A stretch of 59,569 nucleotides of DNA from Chara braunii (lineage: Eukaryota; Streptophyta; Charophyceae; Charales; Characeae), in the NCBI GenBank assembly GCA_003427395.1, contig BFEA01000223.1:107222-166790 (forward strand), read 5' to 3'. The notes beneath the pieces were generated by a model. That model was not told where the DNA came from. It searched no databases and was given only the letters and a program-made list of their open reading frames with translations. Shown here in pieces: positions 21,416 to 34,394 of the stretch; position 1 is the first letter of the stretch; each line of letters starts with the position of its first letter. The translations under genes and the position numbers were made by a program.

Positions 21416-23378
21416 CGACGTGGTTGAGTTTGCGAACTATCGCCTAAAGGTAATATGACAAATGACTCCTCTTACCCTAATAATCGGAATTCCGACGATT
21501 GCGTGAATAGTTCTCCCCCTCGTTAAACAAAGAATATGTGTGATGGTGAACAAGGTGATTAGTTCTCTTCCGATTGGAGAAAGGAGAACCGGTGCTTTAT
21601 AGCTTGTGCCTTGAATCAAAGATTGTTTAGAGGTTCCCTCATTGTTGGGTGGATGAGTTTATGTTAATATTGGTTGTGCTTAATTCAGCTGCTGATTCTG
21701 TATTGAATTAATGAAAGACCGTTTGACTGGAAGGCTCGTTGGCTTCAAGAGGATTGGGTGGCCGTGATGTTGTCTCTGCATAGGGTTAGAATACTTTGAA
21801 AGGCGACGAAACTCTCATCTTGATTGTTCAATCTGAAATTGAGGCAGGTGGAAATGAAAAAGTGTTAAATCAAATACGATTTTAAAACTTGGTTGTTGAG
21901 GATTGTTTGACTTAAATGATAGTACTTTGGCACAATTGACTGATGGTGAACTGAGGATGTGAGTCGGTCTGCTGATAAGAGATGGTTGAAATTTCTGCCA
22001 TCATTTGTTGGCTCGAATTTGAGCGGCGGGAAGTATTGCATTGCTAACTTGATTATGGTTGGATAATAGGTTGTGAGCCTGTCACAGTGGGAATAATCTG
22101 CCCTTGGCTTCGGAGAGATGCTTGAATGCTCATGAATTGTGTTTTCAGTTATTGATTGATAGCCTCGAGACTGCGTTGGCTTTGATCTTGAGATTCTGTA
22201 ATTCTGAGGGTCTCACACGAGAGAAGACCGGACGCTTAGCGCACGCGTGGGGAGCAGCGGCACTTGACCACGCCACGTCACGGGGTGACGTGGCAGAGGG
22301 TCTGATTCCTCTTTCTGTCTACGAAGGCCAATTGCGTAGGCAGCCTTCTGGGGACGGTGAGAAGGAGTTCCACACGATACACCATCGTCGCTACGTGGAA
22401 AAGAGGGTAGCAACAGGCACAGTTGACATTGGGTTTCAATGTCAAATGGTGGGAAGTGGAGAGAGCCCCTGTGTAACCGAAGTGTGAGGAGAACCACGGA
22501 ACATCAGCGTGGAAGTTGTCAATAAAGAAGAATTCAACATTCAGGCACAAAGAAGGTGGTATAAGGAAATCAAGCCAGGTGATTACAAACGAAGATTTGG
22601 TAAGGGTGTAGAAGGGGTCAAACCTTAGGGAGAGGAGCGTCAACATTAGCAGTCTAGATGTTGACGTGGCAGAGGTTTTGACCACGCTTGCACTTTGTAA
22701 AAGTGAGAGTACGTAACATTGACTTGGAGTTGGGAGTCAAGGACAAGCGAAGAACGAAAGTGATGTAGGAGCGACCAAATTCTAGGGAGAAAGTAGTCGA
22801 ACCTCTGTCAATGGCACCAATTGGAAACTGTCAGTCAAATTCGAGAAGGGTGAACGATGGAGTGGTAGAGTAACAGGTAATGTGGATATAGGTGCTGAAA
22901 ACAGAAGTTTGGGGTCGCTAGGATCACTGTTGATTGAATCCATCTGTTAGCAGAGTGTATTACTTTTGAGGAAAAAAGAAAATAGGTGGGTGGATAGCCA
23001 GCTACATCTATTTTTGCAGAGGTCTTGGGGAACATGCTTTTGGATAAGAATACGAGAAGGGCAGTCATCTAGAATATAATACGGATGGAGCAGCCACTTG
23101 GGAGATAGTACGAAGCAATAAAGACAGTTCTCGGCAGAATGGAATAAAAGGAAGGAGACGAACAGACAAGGTGCGTCTATTACTCTTCCTGTCCCCCCAC
23201 AATTCTCGTCCTTCTTATCTGATTGAGTACCCCGGGAAAGCCAGCGCAAAAAATTAACATATAAATAAAGAAGTGGACGTGTAATATAAGTGAAAGGTGG
23301 TACGCAGGCCTACATAAGTGGGATCCCAGGCCCTCTCATCTCTGAACTAACCCCCCCTCTCGACTCACCACCACTTAT

Positions 23379-23379
<1 letters not shown>
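21416..23379. other. Gene-poor spacer, no recognisable gene
   Basis: The only open frame of note (22104-22487, 127 codons, plus strand) has no domain I recognise and no support for being real. The sequence GACGTGGCAGAGG occurs at about 22287 and 22664, and an imperfect palindrome (CCACGTCAC/GTGACGTGG) lies near 22272-22292. The stretch ends in the long A run at 23380. Confidence 0.5.

Positions 23380-23421
<42 letters not shown>
23380..23421 (+). repeat. 42-base poly(A) run
   Basis: This is an uninterrupted A tract preceded by CACCACTTATC. It is probably the 3' tail of a retroposed sequence lying to its left, but the body upstream (about 23290-23379) is not recognised. It lies about 450 bases before the LINE-B ORF1 start. 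Confidence 0.6.
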
Positions 23422-23424
<3 letters not shown>

Positions 23425-23867
23425 ACTCCCCTCTTCCTCCTATTTAACACGATTGAGAAGAAGTCGAAATTAATTTATTAATCAGCTCTCGCCCTTTAGG
23501 TTTCTTCACTCAAATGATGTGTGTCTGTCAGTAGCCTTTCCCTAATCTGGCAATAACCAACTAATCCTAACTATCCCAGCCTTCCTCATCCCCAAACGAT
23601 TTCTTCTCCACCACGTCTTCTAATAACCAACTCAATCTGTAGATTCCACTTTACCCCCCCTACCTCGAAAACTGTGTTCCGATCACCGCAATTTCAGACT
23701 CACCCGCATACCACCACACATTCCAACTCCACTACGTGTACTCTCTCCCCCAAATCCCCACCCAAAGGACCTGCAGATCCAAATCGCCTCCCCCCAGTTA
23801 CTTCGTTTCACTCCTCTTATCTCACAACCACAAAAGAGAGAGGAATCTCGGGAGAGAAACAGCCAAA

Positions 23868-26800
23868 ATGATGAAGGTGGGATATGCAAGGGGAAAAGGG
23901 GCCGGGTCCCTATTATTTTATCAGGGAGCAATGCGTCACAATATGCTCAGACAATTAGGACCCATCCCGTATGCGCGTCCGGTCAGCAACTCTATCATCA
24001 AACAGACAAGGAACGATGTTTCACAAGGAAAGAACACAACAACAGCAATGCAGATCGACTCTGTACAGAATGGAAGGAATGAACAACATGTAAGAAATCA
24101 GGATATGGATAAGTATGAGTCTCTTACATCACAGCAGGGACTAACCACATTGTCGGACAGCTCTCTCACAACAGAGAGTCAATCTACATTGAGTCAGCAA
24201 GGGGATATCTCTCCAGCTCTCGATCTGATAATGGGAGAGGGAGATGAGGGTGTGCTCACAGAGGAAGAAAGAACAATGGAGGAGGCCAGATTGTCAAAAC
24301 AAACAACATCTCAAGCCTCCCAATCATCCCAAACCCTCTCGACAACGCAGGAAGCAATGAAACCATCGTGGGCACAGAAAGTAAGAGAAACTCTGGAGAG
24401 CAAGTCATTGACGATCACGAGACCCTCAATCACTGACGCTGGCCTTCCTGCAGAGGAACTCAAAGTGCCATTGAGAAATCTCTCCTTTGCACGAGCGTAT
24501 TTTCTCACGCTCTTTCTGCTGCCTTCAGAACAGAAGGTAGTAGACCAAGGGGAAAGAAAAGTATTGATGAAATCCTACCCTACAGATAAATTGGCACAGA
24601 GAGATGCAATCTACACGAAACACAGCAGTAATTGAATCTTTTATGATGATTCGGCATACAGATCGGTGAATGACAAAATCAAATGGATTTGCAAAAAAAT
24701 GGAACTTATAAAAGATGGACCAAAGGCAGTCTATGAATTCTTTTTAATTCAACCTCTGTCACCCACGGTTTTCACGATTCTGGGTTTATTTGAAAAGGAT
24801 AAGCAAAAGATGGATGGATGAAGAAAACTACGTTGGGACCAATCAGATGTCCGTATTTACCCATGGCTGCCGAAAAGGGTCGGACCAGAGGAAAAGAGAC
24901 ACCAGTTAATGAGAGATTATTACTGGGTAGAGTTAAGACACATCCCAGTGGAGGTGCAGGCAGCGTTCATCCACGATTTCGGACAGCAATACAAAATAGT
25001 CGACTTCATAGACTCGCTGTCGACGTACGTGGCAAAAAGGGATGACTACGTGATGATGGCGCTAGACCTGCCAAAGGACCAACCCTTCTCCCTCGATGAT
25101 ATCATTCCGTTCGAAATGGGGGGAAGGTTATACCAAATTCATACAACACATAAATTCATACTATGGTGTTATAAGTGCAAAGCCTATGGTCACCTCAGCA
25201 CTCAATTGGCCTGCCCCCAACATCCCCAACAGGCAGCTGGTATAGAGGGAGCATTGAAAAGAGGCCCTCTTGGTACAAACAGATGGCTCCCCAGTATACC
25301 AGGGTATGAGGGGTGGGTGTATGTAGAGGAAGTGACACCAGGAGGCCAGCCCAGTGGATGGGTATGGGAAGGTAGAGGGGATTCCAAACGGACTATGAGA
25401 CAGCCGGCGGAATGGAAACCGCCCCTCCAACAGCCCCCGGGAAGGACTCCACGGTCACAACAACCTATAGTTACATTGAGATTCCAGCCCTCCAGTGATT
25501 CAGATCAACCAGACCCGAAAGATAAGACGGTCCCAGGCAGCGGGAAGGATGTCACAGTCCAAATACATAATGCGCAGCAACTGCACCAGATGGACCGGGG
25601 AAACAAAAAAACTCACCGTGATTCAGAACAGCCAGACCCGAAAGACAAGATGGTCTCAATCACCAGTCAGAGTGTCACAGTCTAGCTAGGTAATGCGCAT
25701 CAACTGCATCAGACGGACCAAGGAAAGAAAAAAAAACAGGTTAGCGAAATCCCACTGGAATATGCAGAGCAACCTTCTGAGCTAGGGAATGAACTATCCA
25801 ACGCATCACCTGGATTGTCAAACACAAGTCTCGTGGAGAAGGCAGCACCTAATGAACGATTGATAAGTACAAACGGACCATGTGTCACAGAACGAGTGGG
25901 GGGGGCAGGGTCAAAGGAACAGCTGGTAGTAGCAGCGGAATCCCAGACGGATGAGATTCCCCTGCAAATACAGGCCAGTATACAGAGTGCGAATCTACAT
26001 ATGGAGAACCAGAACCCACGTCCACTCGAACAGATGACACACGATCACAGGATGAGATGCTTGGGGGAGGTAATTGAACAAGAAAAGGACAGTTGCAATG
26101 GGGAGGAGAAAGAGATGGGGAAAGGGAAAAGTGAGGGAGACCCAGAAGATGGTCCTCCGAGACGTGAAGCTATAAAGGAAGTAACCTACCAACTCAAGCA
26201 GGTGGTCTCAGGTCTGACAGGTGAACGCAATTTTTTGCTACTAACCAAAATGGTGCATGAGTCCAACGAGATTCAACAAGTAACAGACACTCATGAGGTT
26301 CAAACCGCTGGTCAGGTAAATAGGGAAAGCGTGGGCTTAAAGGAAACGTACTTACCCAAGGAGGTAATACTACGAAAGACATAATTAGCAAACCTGCATC
26401 CAGGAAGCACAGCTTCAGAATGAAATGAAGAAAGGGATGCTCAGGCAATGGAAAACCAAATGACACCCAAAATGCAGAAACAGTTTTCGTTACCTCCAGT
26501 AAGCCCCAAGGAGGGAGAGCTGATCAGCAGGAGACAGGAATTACGGATATTGGTTGCAGGAGGGTACGCAAAGCTGGCACTTTCCAAACCTGGGATACTA
26601 ATCTTACCTGTTAGATCAAGAGGAGGAGTTTGGGAGGTTAGTCTGTCAGAACCACCAGGCTTAGTTCACGGGGAGGTCACGATACAGGGAACGTCAGTAG
26701 CTTTGCTCTCACCCCAGATTAGTAAGATGTCAGGAGAAGCTCGTTTCAAAGCAGAAATAGTGAAAATAATTCAAGAGCAACTACCACCCGGAGGTGAGGC

Positions 26801-27056
26801 TGTGCTTATCATGTCAGTAGATGCTCATAGAATTTCAGCCAGGGACGTGTTTATCAGGTATAACCACACACGGTCAATTAACTTGCGCTGGTTCACGCAA
26901 GATACTCTGGCAGAATTGCAGCAACTCAAAGTTAAGGCAGGGGACTACTGGACTGAAATGGATGCTACCATTGTACTCTCTCGTCTCCTAAAAAAAGGTA
27001 AATTGTTGATGGAGCAGGGAGGAAAGTTGGATTCTGGGCACTGGTTAACTCTGTGA
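23868..27056 (+). pseudogene. LINE-B ORF1, about 1060 codons, five in-frame stops
   Basis: I chose the double ATG at 23868 because its protein start aligns with that of LINE-A. One frame runs the full 3.19 kb with stops only at 24633 (TGA), 24819 (TGA), 25683 (TAG), 26382 (TAA) and 26421 (TGA). The first two replace a Trp present in LINE-A. The N-terminal third is Ser/Thr/Gln-rich. Next comes a conserved domain (about 24440-25180) ending in a zinc knuckle C-x2-C-x4-H-x5-C (WCYKCKAYGHLSTQLAC, about 25164-25214). A Pro-rich and repeated linker (S-D-Q-P-D-P-K-D-K twice) follows, then a C-terminal domain (26540-27050) shared with LINE-A. The layout resembles plant L1 ORF1 (RNA-binding domain plus knuckle) but is much longer. 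Confidence 0.88.
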
Positions 27057-27093
27057 GTCACACTTCTATAACAAGGAATCAACGATAATTTTA

Positions 27094-30000
27094 ATGAAAA
27101 ATATTAAGGTTTTAGAGGTTTTATATAACAGGAATAAGGATTGGAAATCTCTAAAAAGAACGACAGATTTAGACCTCCGATCACTCAATGTGAATGGATT
27201 AGCTTCGGCCAAGAATAAAAAATGGCAGACAATCTATGAGTAATTGAAAGGGGTGGGAGGCAGGGAATGGCCAGATGCCATTTGCATTCAAGAAACGCAC
27301 CTGATGGACACGGCAGAACACCACCACACACACAAACAGATTTGGCCCCATCAGGCCTTCAGGGCACACGCCCCCAGACCAGNCAGTGCANGTGTAGCAA
27401 TCTGGNTTCCCGTAGATTCAAAGATAGACCCCCTCTACTGGGAAGTGGACAAAGAGGAAGGGAGATGGGTGTTCCTTTTGGCGATGCTGGAGATCGAAGT
27501 TGTTACAATACTGTGTGTATACGCCCCAAATGAGGTTAATGAAAGAGGTCGCTTCTTTGAATCTCTTATGAACCGTCTCCCCGTGGGTATCCCAGTTGTG
27601 ATGGCAGGGGACTTTAATGCTGCACCGAACAAGCACTTAGACCGGTGGCAGATCATCCCCTTGTCCATCTTACATAGAAAGAGATGAGGAAACAATAGAA
27701 AAATTGTGCCAGTCTTTCCAACTTTTTGATGCATACAGACGACTGTCACCCACAAAACGGTCTTTTACTTGTTTTAGGAAAAGTCAAACAATGAAAGTCT
27801 CGAAATCCCGCATAGACCTCATACTCCTTTCGGAGGAACTGGTTGGAATGCTACAGGCCACAGAGATCTTTTCGCGAAGTGTCTTCCCGGGCCTTGATCA
27901 TGCAATGACGGCGGTTTTACTCTCCTTCAGGAAAAAAACAGATCAAGGCAAATGTTTCTATAAACTAAATACATCCCAACTGAATATAGATAAGTTCAAA
28001 TTGTATATACATGATGTTTGATCCTTTTGGAAAGAACAAAAGGAACAAATTAATGACGAGATATGTTGGTTCAACAACGGTCTATTGTTTTTGGGCCGTA
28101 AATGCAACGAATACTCTAAAATGCTAGCAATGCAAAGACATCTTGAGGAGATTGACCTACAGAAGCAATTACAGCAGCTCCAAGAACAAGAAGAAGACGC
28201 GACACAAGAAAACATAACTACTAAGACCGTCCGGAGAAAGGCTGAGCTAGAGGCCAAGCTATTAAGATACATAGAACACCGCTGACAAGGAATCAGGATC
28301 AGGGGAAAAATAAAAGGTCACAATACGGAATGAGTGATGGATGCGAGATTTTTTGCAACAGCAAGGGCAAGGACTGGTCGGACCATCATTGAATCTTTCT
28401 TGGACCCCGAAGGAGATCAATACTCACTTGTCACATCTACATCAGAATGCACGAAAATAGCTAGGGATTTTTGCAAAAAACTTTATACATCAGAGTGTAA
28501 ACAACAGAAAGATCAAAGAGCTATAGAGATACATGGCTTCCTCGAACCACTAAGCAAATCCTTAACAGAACAAAAAAAAAATGATGCTTGAGAATCCCCT
28601 CACAAAAGAAGAAATCTGGTCGGCCTTAATTATGATGGAAGAGGAAAAAACTCCTGGGATTGACGGTCTTCCAAAAGAATTATGGGAAGCCATGTGAGAC
28701 TTCATAGCCCAGGACCTGATGGATTTCTACCAGGCAGTATGGGCCTCTGGCTCAATGGGGGAAATAGTGGGACAAGGAGTTCTCACCCTACTGTATAAGA
28801 AGGGAGATAAAACTAACATCTGAAATTATAGACCAATTGCCCTCCTCACAGTGGTGTACAAACTGGCAGCAAAAGCGCTTGCGAACCGGATGATGAAAGT
28901 CATAACAGACATTATTCACCCCACTCAAACAGGATTCATAGAAGGAAGGAACATTCAAGACAACATCTTGTTAGTAAATGAACTAATTAGAATATCTAGA
29001 CAGTCCAAACACAATGCATCCTTCATCTTTATAGACTTTGAGAAAACCTATGATCATGTCGACTGGTTCTTTTTGGATAAATGTCTAGAGAAGTTTAATT
29101 TTGGGTCCAACTTCACAAGATGGATTGCGATCCTGCATTCGAACGCCACTACTAGGGTGATGGTAAATGGTAACATAGCCCCGCCTATTGAGCTGGAACG
29201 ATCAGTAAGGCAAGAAGATCCAATTGCTCCGTTCCTTTTCATCATCATAATAGAAGCTCTAGCAGCTAACTTAAGATGCAATAAAGACGTCAAACGAATT
29301 CAAGTTAGCCACATACCAGAGGAGGCTATACTTATATGCTCCCTCTTTGCAGACGATCTCTCTTTGATGGTTGAAGCCTCTCAAGAAAATCTAGCAGCCA
29401 TCAAGTATCTAATGGATAAATTTTGTTCCCTCTCAAATATGAGAATCAATTGGGGCACAAAAACTCAGGGTTGGTGGATACATCATCAGGGGGTGAGACC
29501 CCCTGAGCACCTAAAGATCAACTGGGTCCCAACAACAACTCCTATAAGGGTTCTGGGGATCTCACTCTCGGCCGAAGGTAAACCAACAGGGAACAATGAA
29601 TATATAAGTAAAGCAGCTCTAGTTAAATTGGAATTATGGAAGCATAAACGGACCTCTATCATAGAAAGATCTTTAGTGATAAACAATGTGATTCTAGCAG
29701 CGCTATGGTATAAATCAGCAATCTGGGCACTGGACAAGATAGCACTTAAGCCCCTACAAAGACAAATTACAGCCTTCCTTTGGAGGGGTAACCATGATCA
29801 CAAAAACGTGATCAGTAGAGTGGTTTGGCAAGCAGTGATTCAACCCAAATCGAGAGGCGGCCTAGGAATCATAGACCTAGCCACCAGGCGATGGCTTTAT
29901 TGATCCAATGGATCAAAAAACTTCTTTTCAACCCGGAGACGTCGTGGTCAGCACTAGCTGAAGAGCAAAATTCGAGATTGGCTCCAGAAGTACCAAGTGG

Positions 30001-31523
30001 AACAAATTCGTTGATGTGGTTAGAAAATCGTTACTGGTCCATCCCAAGAGCAAAAGTGCAACGGCCGGACCAGGCAGAGGAGTCTCATCGTCAAGCCACA
30101 AGAATGGACATTAAGAAAGACCCTTTTTGGATAGACCTTATTAAGACATGGCGCGAGCTACCCCTTCCGGATAAAATCGCACCTACGAGATGGGAGGAGG
30201 TCTGTCAGCAACCATTGTTCAACAACAGATGGATCACGGATGCGCAAGGTAGAATGTTTCATTGTATGGAGTCACCCTGGAAGGGCTGGGTAAAGCAAGG
30301 GGTACTAAGGATTGGGGATATTTGGAATTCAGAAACAGCAGACTGATACTCCCTCCCAGACCTCCAACCTTGCCTACGGTATTGCAGGAACACAGCAAGC
30401 GCTATTGAGATTATAACTGAAGCCATTCCGATAGATTGGATGAGAATCCTCAGGAAGACCCTCTGTTAAAATAAAGTGACTGGGTGGGTATTCGAGGGAA
30501 CCCCCAGCAAATAGGGAGTGTGGTCACAACTGACGGGAGAGGGTAGTTTTACTTTCATTATTATCTATTGATCAGAAAAATAGGATAAAGGAAGGTACTA
30601 CTAAGGAAACCAGTTGAGAAAGCACTGTCCAAGTATTCAGGATAAGAGTACTGAAGTATAAAGACTTCTGGTTAGCCTTTAAACCAACATGTGCAATTAA
30701 TAATCTACCACTGGATCCAATCTACTGGACATGGTCAGCTCCTATAAAGGGGATGAAAAATTGTACCCGGACGATCCATTCTCTGACAGTCAAATCAACT
30801 TATAGAATGCTGAGACCCAGATTAGATCTGCGTGATAGGGTGAAAACCAGGTGGATGAGACAACTGAATGTAAGTAAGGAAGCGGTGAGAAATATCAAAT
30901 GGTTTAAGACTATTAAGATCCGCCCAGCCAAAATTGCCTCACTACAATGGCAAATTGATCATCGGTGCCTCCCCACCAATGACTGGCTAATAGAGAGAAA
31001 CTCACTGGAGGAAAAGAGACTAGCTTTAGCATGGTTTAAACTATGCACCTCTGTATTCCCATTCAGGAACATTCCGGAAACCATAGAACATATCTTTTTG
31101 CAATGCCCGGGCGCAGTCTGGTTATGGTGCTGGTGGGTCAGGATCTGGAACTCTCTTGAGACTTCCCTAAAATGGCCATGAGATTGGAGGGCTCTGCTTT
31201 GCGAGACATGGGTACCTGACCAGGTAGAAGATTTCTCTCAAAATATATTCAAAATCAGTAGAAGAGCTATTCTCTGGGCCCTCTGGAATCGTCGTTGTAC
31301 CTTCGAAATGGAAGGAGCCAGACTGGATGGCCCAGAACTCACTGAAGCAATTAAAATGCAAATTCAGACACACATCATTGTTCAGTGGAACAAAGTAAAA
31401 GAATCAATTCCTTTCAAAGGAGAAAGAAATACAACAACAAATCAAACTTTTCAGTGGCGCCTGACTGGGGGGACCTCAAGGAGGAAAGATTGGAAGGATA
31501 AGAGAAAGTGGGGTAAGGGATGA
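27094..31523 (+). pseudogene. LINE-B ORF2: endonuclease, reverse transcriptase, zinc region
   Basis: The start is ATG 27094, 37 bases after ORF1. The AP-endonuclease shows LDLRSLNVNGLASAK, AICIQETHL, VVTILCVYAPNEV, the catalytic MAGDFNAAPN and RIDLILLS, with F-P-G-L-D-H-A-M at the S-D-H position. The RT (28600-29900) has TGFIEGRNIQDNILLVNEL, FIDFEKTYDHVDW and SLFADDLSLM with both catalytic Asp; the RQGDP motif reads RQEDP. The C-terminal part has the H-x-C motif IEHIFLQCPGAVWLW (31085-31130). Frame changes occur near 27690, 28575 (A10 run), 29880 and 30400-30750. TGA replaces Trp at 28019, 28283 and 28694. Three N bases lie within 27383-27406. Too damaged to act. Confidence 0.92.
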
Positions 31524-31870
31524 GACCAAGAAAGGGCGGAGGGAAGAAGTAAATAAGGATTATCATCTCACATTCTTGGATTGGATGAATGTGGAGCCAT
31601 CAATTCCCCTTAGCCCGTTAGCAGAATTCCCAGATCCTTTTCCCCCCTCCCCATTGTCACTGGTTCCCTTAAGTTGGTATGGTTTTGAATGAGGGAGAAG
31701 CGGGATCTAGAGCTATTGGAGATGACATCATTATCAGTACTAATAATTCCTTTTTGGTACCAGGGCTTATTGATGATAGCTGGCGCCACTCGATTGAGGG
31801 TGAAGAGGTACAAGGGCCGCTGGGCTCGATTCCGGACACTATCTTTTTCATCGGCATTGTATTGTAATCT

Positions 31871-31926
31871 CAAGGACGCTGGACCCGATTTCCAGCAGGT
31901 GCAGCTCCCCACCAATAGAATGGAGC
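31871..31926 (+). repeat. Tail-hairpin repeat in LINE-B 3' UTR
   Basis: It reads GGACGCTGGACCCG, with stem 1 GCTGGA/TCCAGC and stem 2 GCTCC/GGAGC around loop CCACCAATAGAA. It lies between the ORF2 stop and the poly(A). The following 3' UTR is interrupted by an assembly gap flanked by GTATGCTC on both sides, so its length is unknown. Confidence 0.8.
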
Positions 31927-31956
31927 CCCTGGCGGGTCGGGTAGGAGTGTATGCTC

Positions 31957-32069
31957 NNNNNNNNNNNNNNNNNNNNNNNNNNNNNNNNNNNNNNNNNNNN
32001 NNNNNNNNNNNNNNNNNNNNNNNNNNNNNNNNNNNNNNNNNNNNNNNNNNNNNNNNNNNNNNNNNNNNN
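31957..32069. other. Assembly gap (113 N)
   Basis: This is a run of N inside the LINE-B 3' UTR. The sequence GTATGCTC appears on both sides, which suggests a collapsed or misjoined short repeat. Confidence 0.95.
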
Positions 32070-32110
32070 GTATGCTCTTACCATCACTCCTATCGGATAC
32101 CAAGGGTTAG

Positions 32111-32145
<35 letters not shown>

Positions 32146-32567
32146 AGTTCTCGATTGATACCTTCATAAAGTTGTTTGTGGATTGTGGGTATTTGCCTTC
32201 GGATTGTGCTTGGGCCTAGTCCGTTTATGCTATTGTTTAACCAAGTGATAAAAGAGAATATGAACTACTGTTCAGTTTTTATTTTTTTTGGGCTATAGAT
32301 GTTGACCTCAATTTCAGATGATAGGATCACGATCTCTCTTAATCCTTACTTCTTGCCTGTTCCATTTGATTTGGATTTTCACTACTCGTTTGCATGATGA
32401 TTTTTTTTGCCATCCAATAAGATATTGGATCTGTTATAATCCCTGTCTTCTTTCCGTTGCTCATTCAGTGATTACGGAGACAACCTCTGCTCCTTTTTTT
32501 TTGTTGAACTAATTTTTCATAACGGCTGATTGCCCCATCACTCTGATCTGGTAGTTGAGGTGTCGAA

Positions 32568-34159
32568 ATGGATCCACAAAGAGATCAGTCGTGTGATATG
32601 ATTCGCTCGGTGGAAGTTGGATAGGATGCTACCATGGAAAGTGGACACAGGGTAGAGTCAAGCCGGAAGGAGCTAATATGGTTTTCTATCTACAAGTTGA
32701 CCATGCCCTTAGAAATTGGTTGGTAGATACAGTGCAAAAAAAAGAACAGGTGACTGCTGGAGGAGAAATTTGTAGAGCGTTGTACAAACCGTGGGCTACC
32801 CCTGCTGAACAAGCGAAAGTCAGCGAGGACATTCAGGCTTCAGTATATTGGATTAGGGTTCTCAAAGTGCCACTTATTCCAATGCCATTTTTGAAAGCAT
32901 CGGTTAGTAAAGCGTTTGGGGAGGACCTCAAAGCTTATCCTCCGGAGCAGAACAAACTGTAACCTCGACTCGTCATTCGAAGACATGATCTTCACCCTCG
33001 GGCTAAATCTCGGATCAGTAAATATCTCAAAGTTCAATCGCACCATGGTTGGCATAAAGTTGAAGTTGTGACCCAAGACACCGCCTGCTGTAGGGAGTGC
33101 AGATGGTACAGTCACAAATCGTGCGATTCTCAATGTCCAAAAAAATATGTACAGACCTCGACAGGCCAGGCATCTGGTATGGGTCCTTCTTCTGGACCCC
33201 CCCCGCCTGTGATTGGACAGGGCACATCATCAGGATCTGCTCCTTCCGGACTTGGGAGAGGTTCGACCAGTGGAGGCCCAGCTTCTAGTCCTTCCTTGGC
33301 TGCATTTGGTATGGGTGGGCCCTCACTATCAGCCGCAGTTGTTTCGGATTACGGAAAATCTGTTGGTCAACCCCTTGTTGCATTAACGGTTGGTGGCACT
33401 CTAAACCCGCCTCCGTTGAATATGCCCTTGGCAGAACAAAACGTGTTGAATCTACAGACTGATTCTACACCTGTGATTGATCTTGAGCCTTGTAAATTCA
33501 CCGATGATGATACTCGTTTGGCTCCTGAGTCCCCTCTCTCATACGGAGGGTCAGAAGAGTACATGCACCCTCAGAAAGGTCCTCTGTCAGTGCAGAGAAG
33601 AAAGATACTCGCTGGCGGACCTAAAACACAGACCCAAAAACCATATGCAAGACCTGATCATGGTGTTAGTATTGATACTCCGAAGAACGACAGAAATAAA
33701 CACGTATCATGGGCTGATATGGCAGAACACAAACAATTGAGACTGTGTGAGCAAGGTGTGATACAAATTGATGCAGAGAGTATTGCTTGCCAACTGGGTG
33801 AAACGAATCCTGGACTGGTTGTGCGTGCATCGGCTTTCCCAGAATCTATTGTGGAAGCCATGACCGTTGGCCAGCCAACTGTTGTTGTGCCCTTGATCTT
33901 TTTAGTTATTGACGATCAATTACATTTGCTCACAGTTGTTTCGCAGCAAGCTCAACTTATCATACCACATTTTGAACTCCATGAAGAGCCTGTTCATGAA
34001 TTGGTTATGCCAGAGGTCACGAAACGGTTGGTTTCTGCGTATAGTTGTGACTACTACGGTTGTTCTGGGTATCAGATCTTACCTAGGAATGGATTGAATC
34101 AGATTGACACTGACAAATGCGAAGGGTTGAACAAATATTCTTTATTTCTCGATAATTGA
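32568..34159 (+). pseudogene. LINE-C ORF1-like protein
   Basis: A possible start is ATG 32568. The frame is broken several times before 33068; the clearest pieces are 32678-32962 and 33068-34159. The first piece is an L1-ORF1-like domain (V-D-H-A-L-R-N-W-L-V, then V-Y-W-I-R-V). The second begins with a Cys/His cluster (CCRECRWYSHKSCDSQC) that looks like a zinc knuckle with C-x2-C-x4-H spacing. It continues as a Gly/Ser/Pro-rich linker and an unrecognised C-terminus. Position and order match an RNA-binding ORF1; the family is otherwise not recognised. Confidence 0.6.
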
Positions 34160-34394
34160 TGCTATAGCTAACCGCGCTGTGACTACTACGGCTCCTCTCT
34201 CAGGGATTCGATGGACTTCGCTTGAGCTCTTCAAAAATCCAGCTGGTCAAACAGTTATTGATACCAAGGTGTATGACTGTTGGACTGCAGTTATTGTAAC
34301 ATAGGCTGATGTACATGTCCCTTGGCGCAGGAGCTTGTTCTCCAATCAATTCCTCTTGCTCAAATGTCAGGATTGGACAACGTAAACAATTGAA

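Larger units (their letters stand above)
23868..32143 (+). mobile_element. LINE-B, same family as LINE-A, near full length, broken
   Basis: The order is ORF1 (23868-27056), a 37-base gap, ORF2 (from 27094), a 3' UTR with the tail-hairpin sequence at 31871-31926, an assembly gap and a 30-base poly(A) at 32114-32143. ORF1 is frame-intact with five nonsense codons. ORF2 has stops plus about four frame changes. It lies head-to-head with LINE-A, about 6.5 kb apart. The 5' UTR start is not defined. Confidence 0.92.

Noticed and set aside
22104-22487. 127-codon frame as a host gene
   Set aside because: No domain, no splice or promoter context that I can defend, and the opposite strand is equally open.
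24633-28696. Alternative genetic code with TGA read as Trp
   Set aside because: TAA and TAG stops and frameshifts are present in the same elements, the gypsy frame uses TGG normally, and the changes fit C-to-T decay on the antisense strand.
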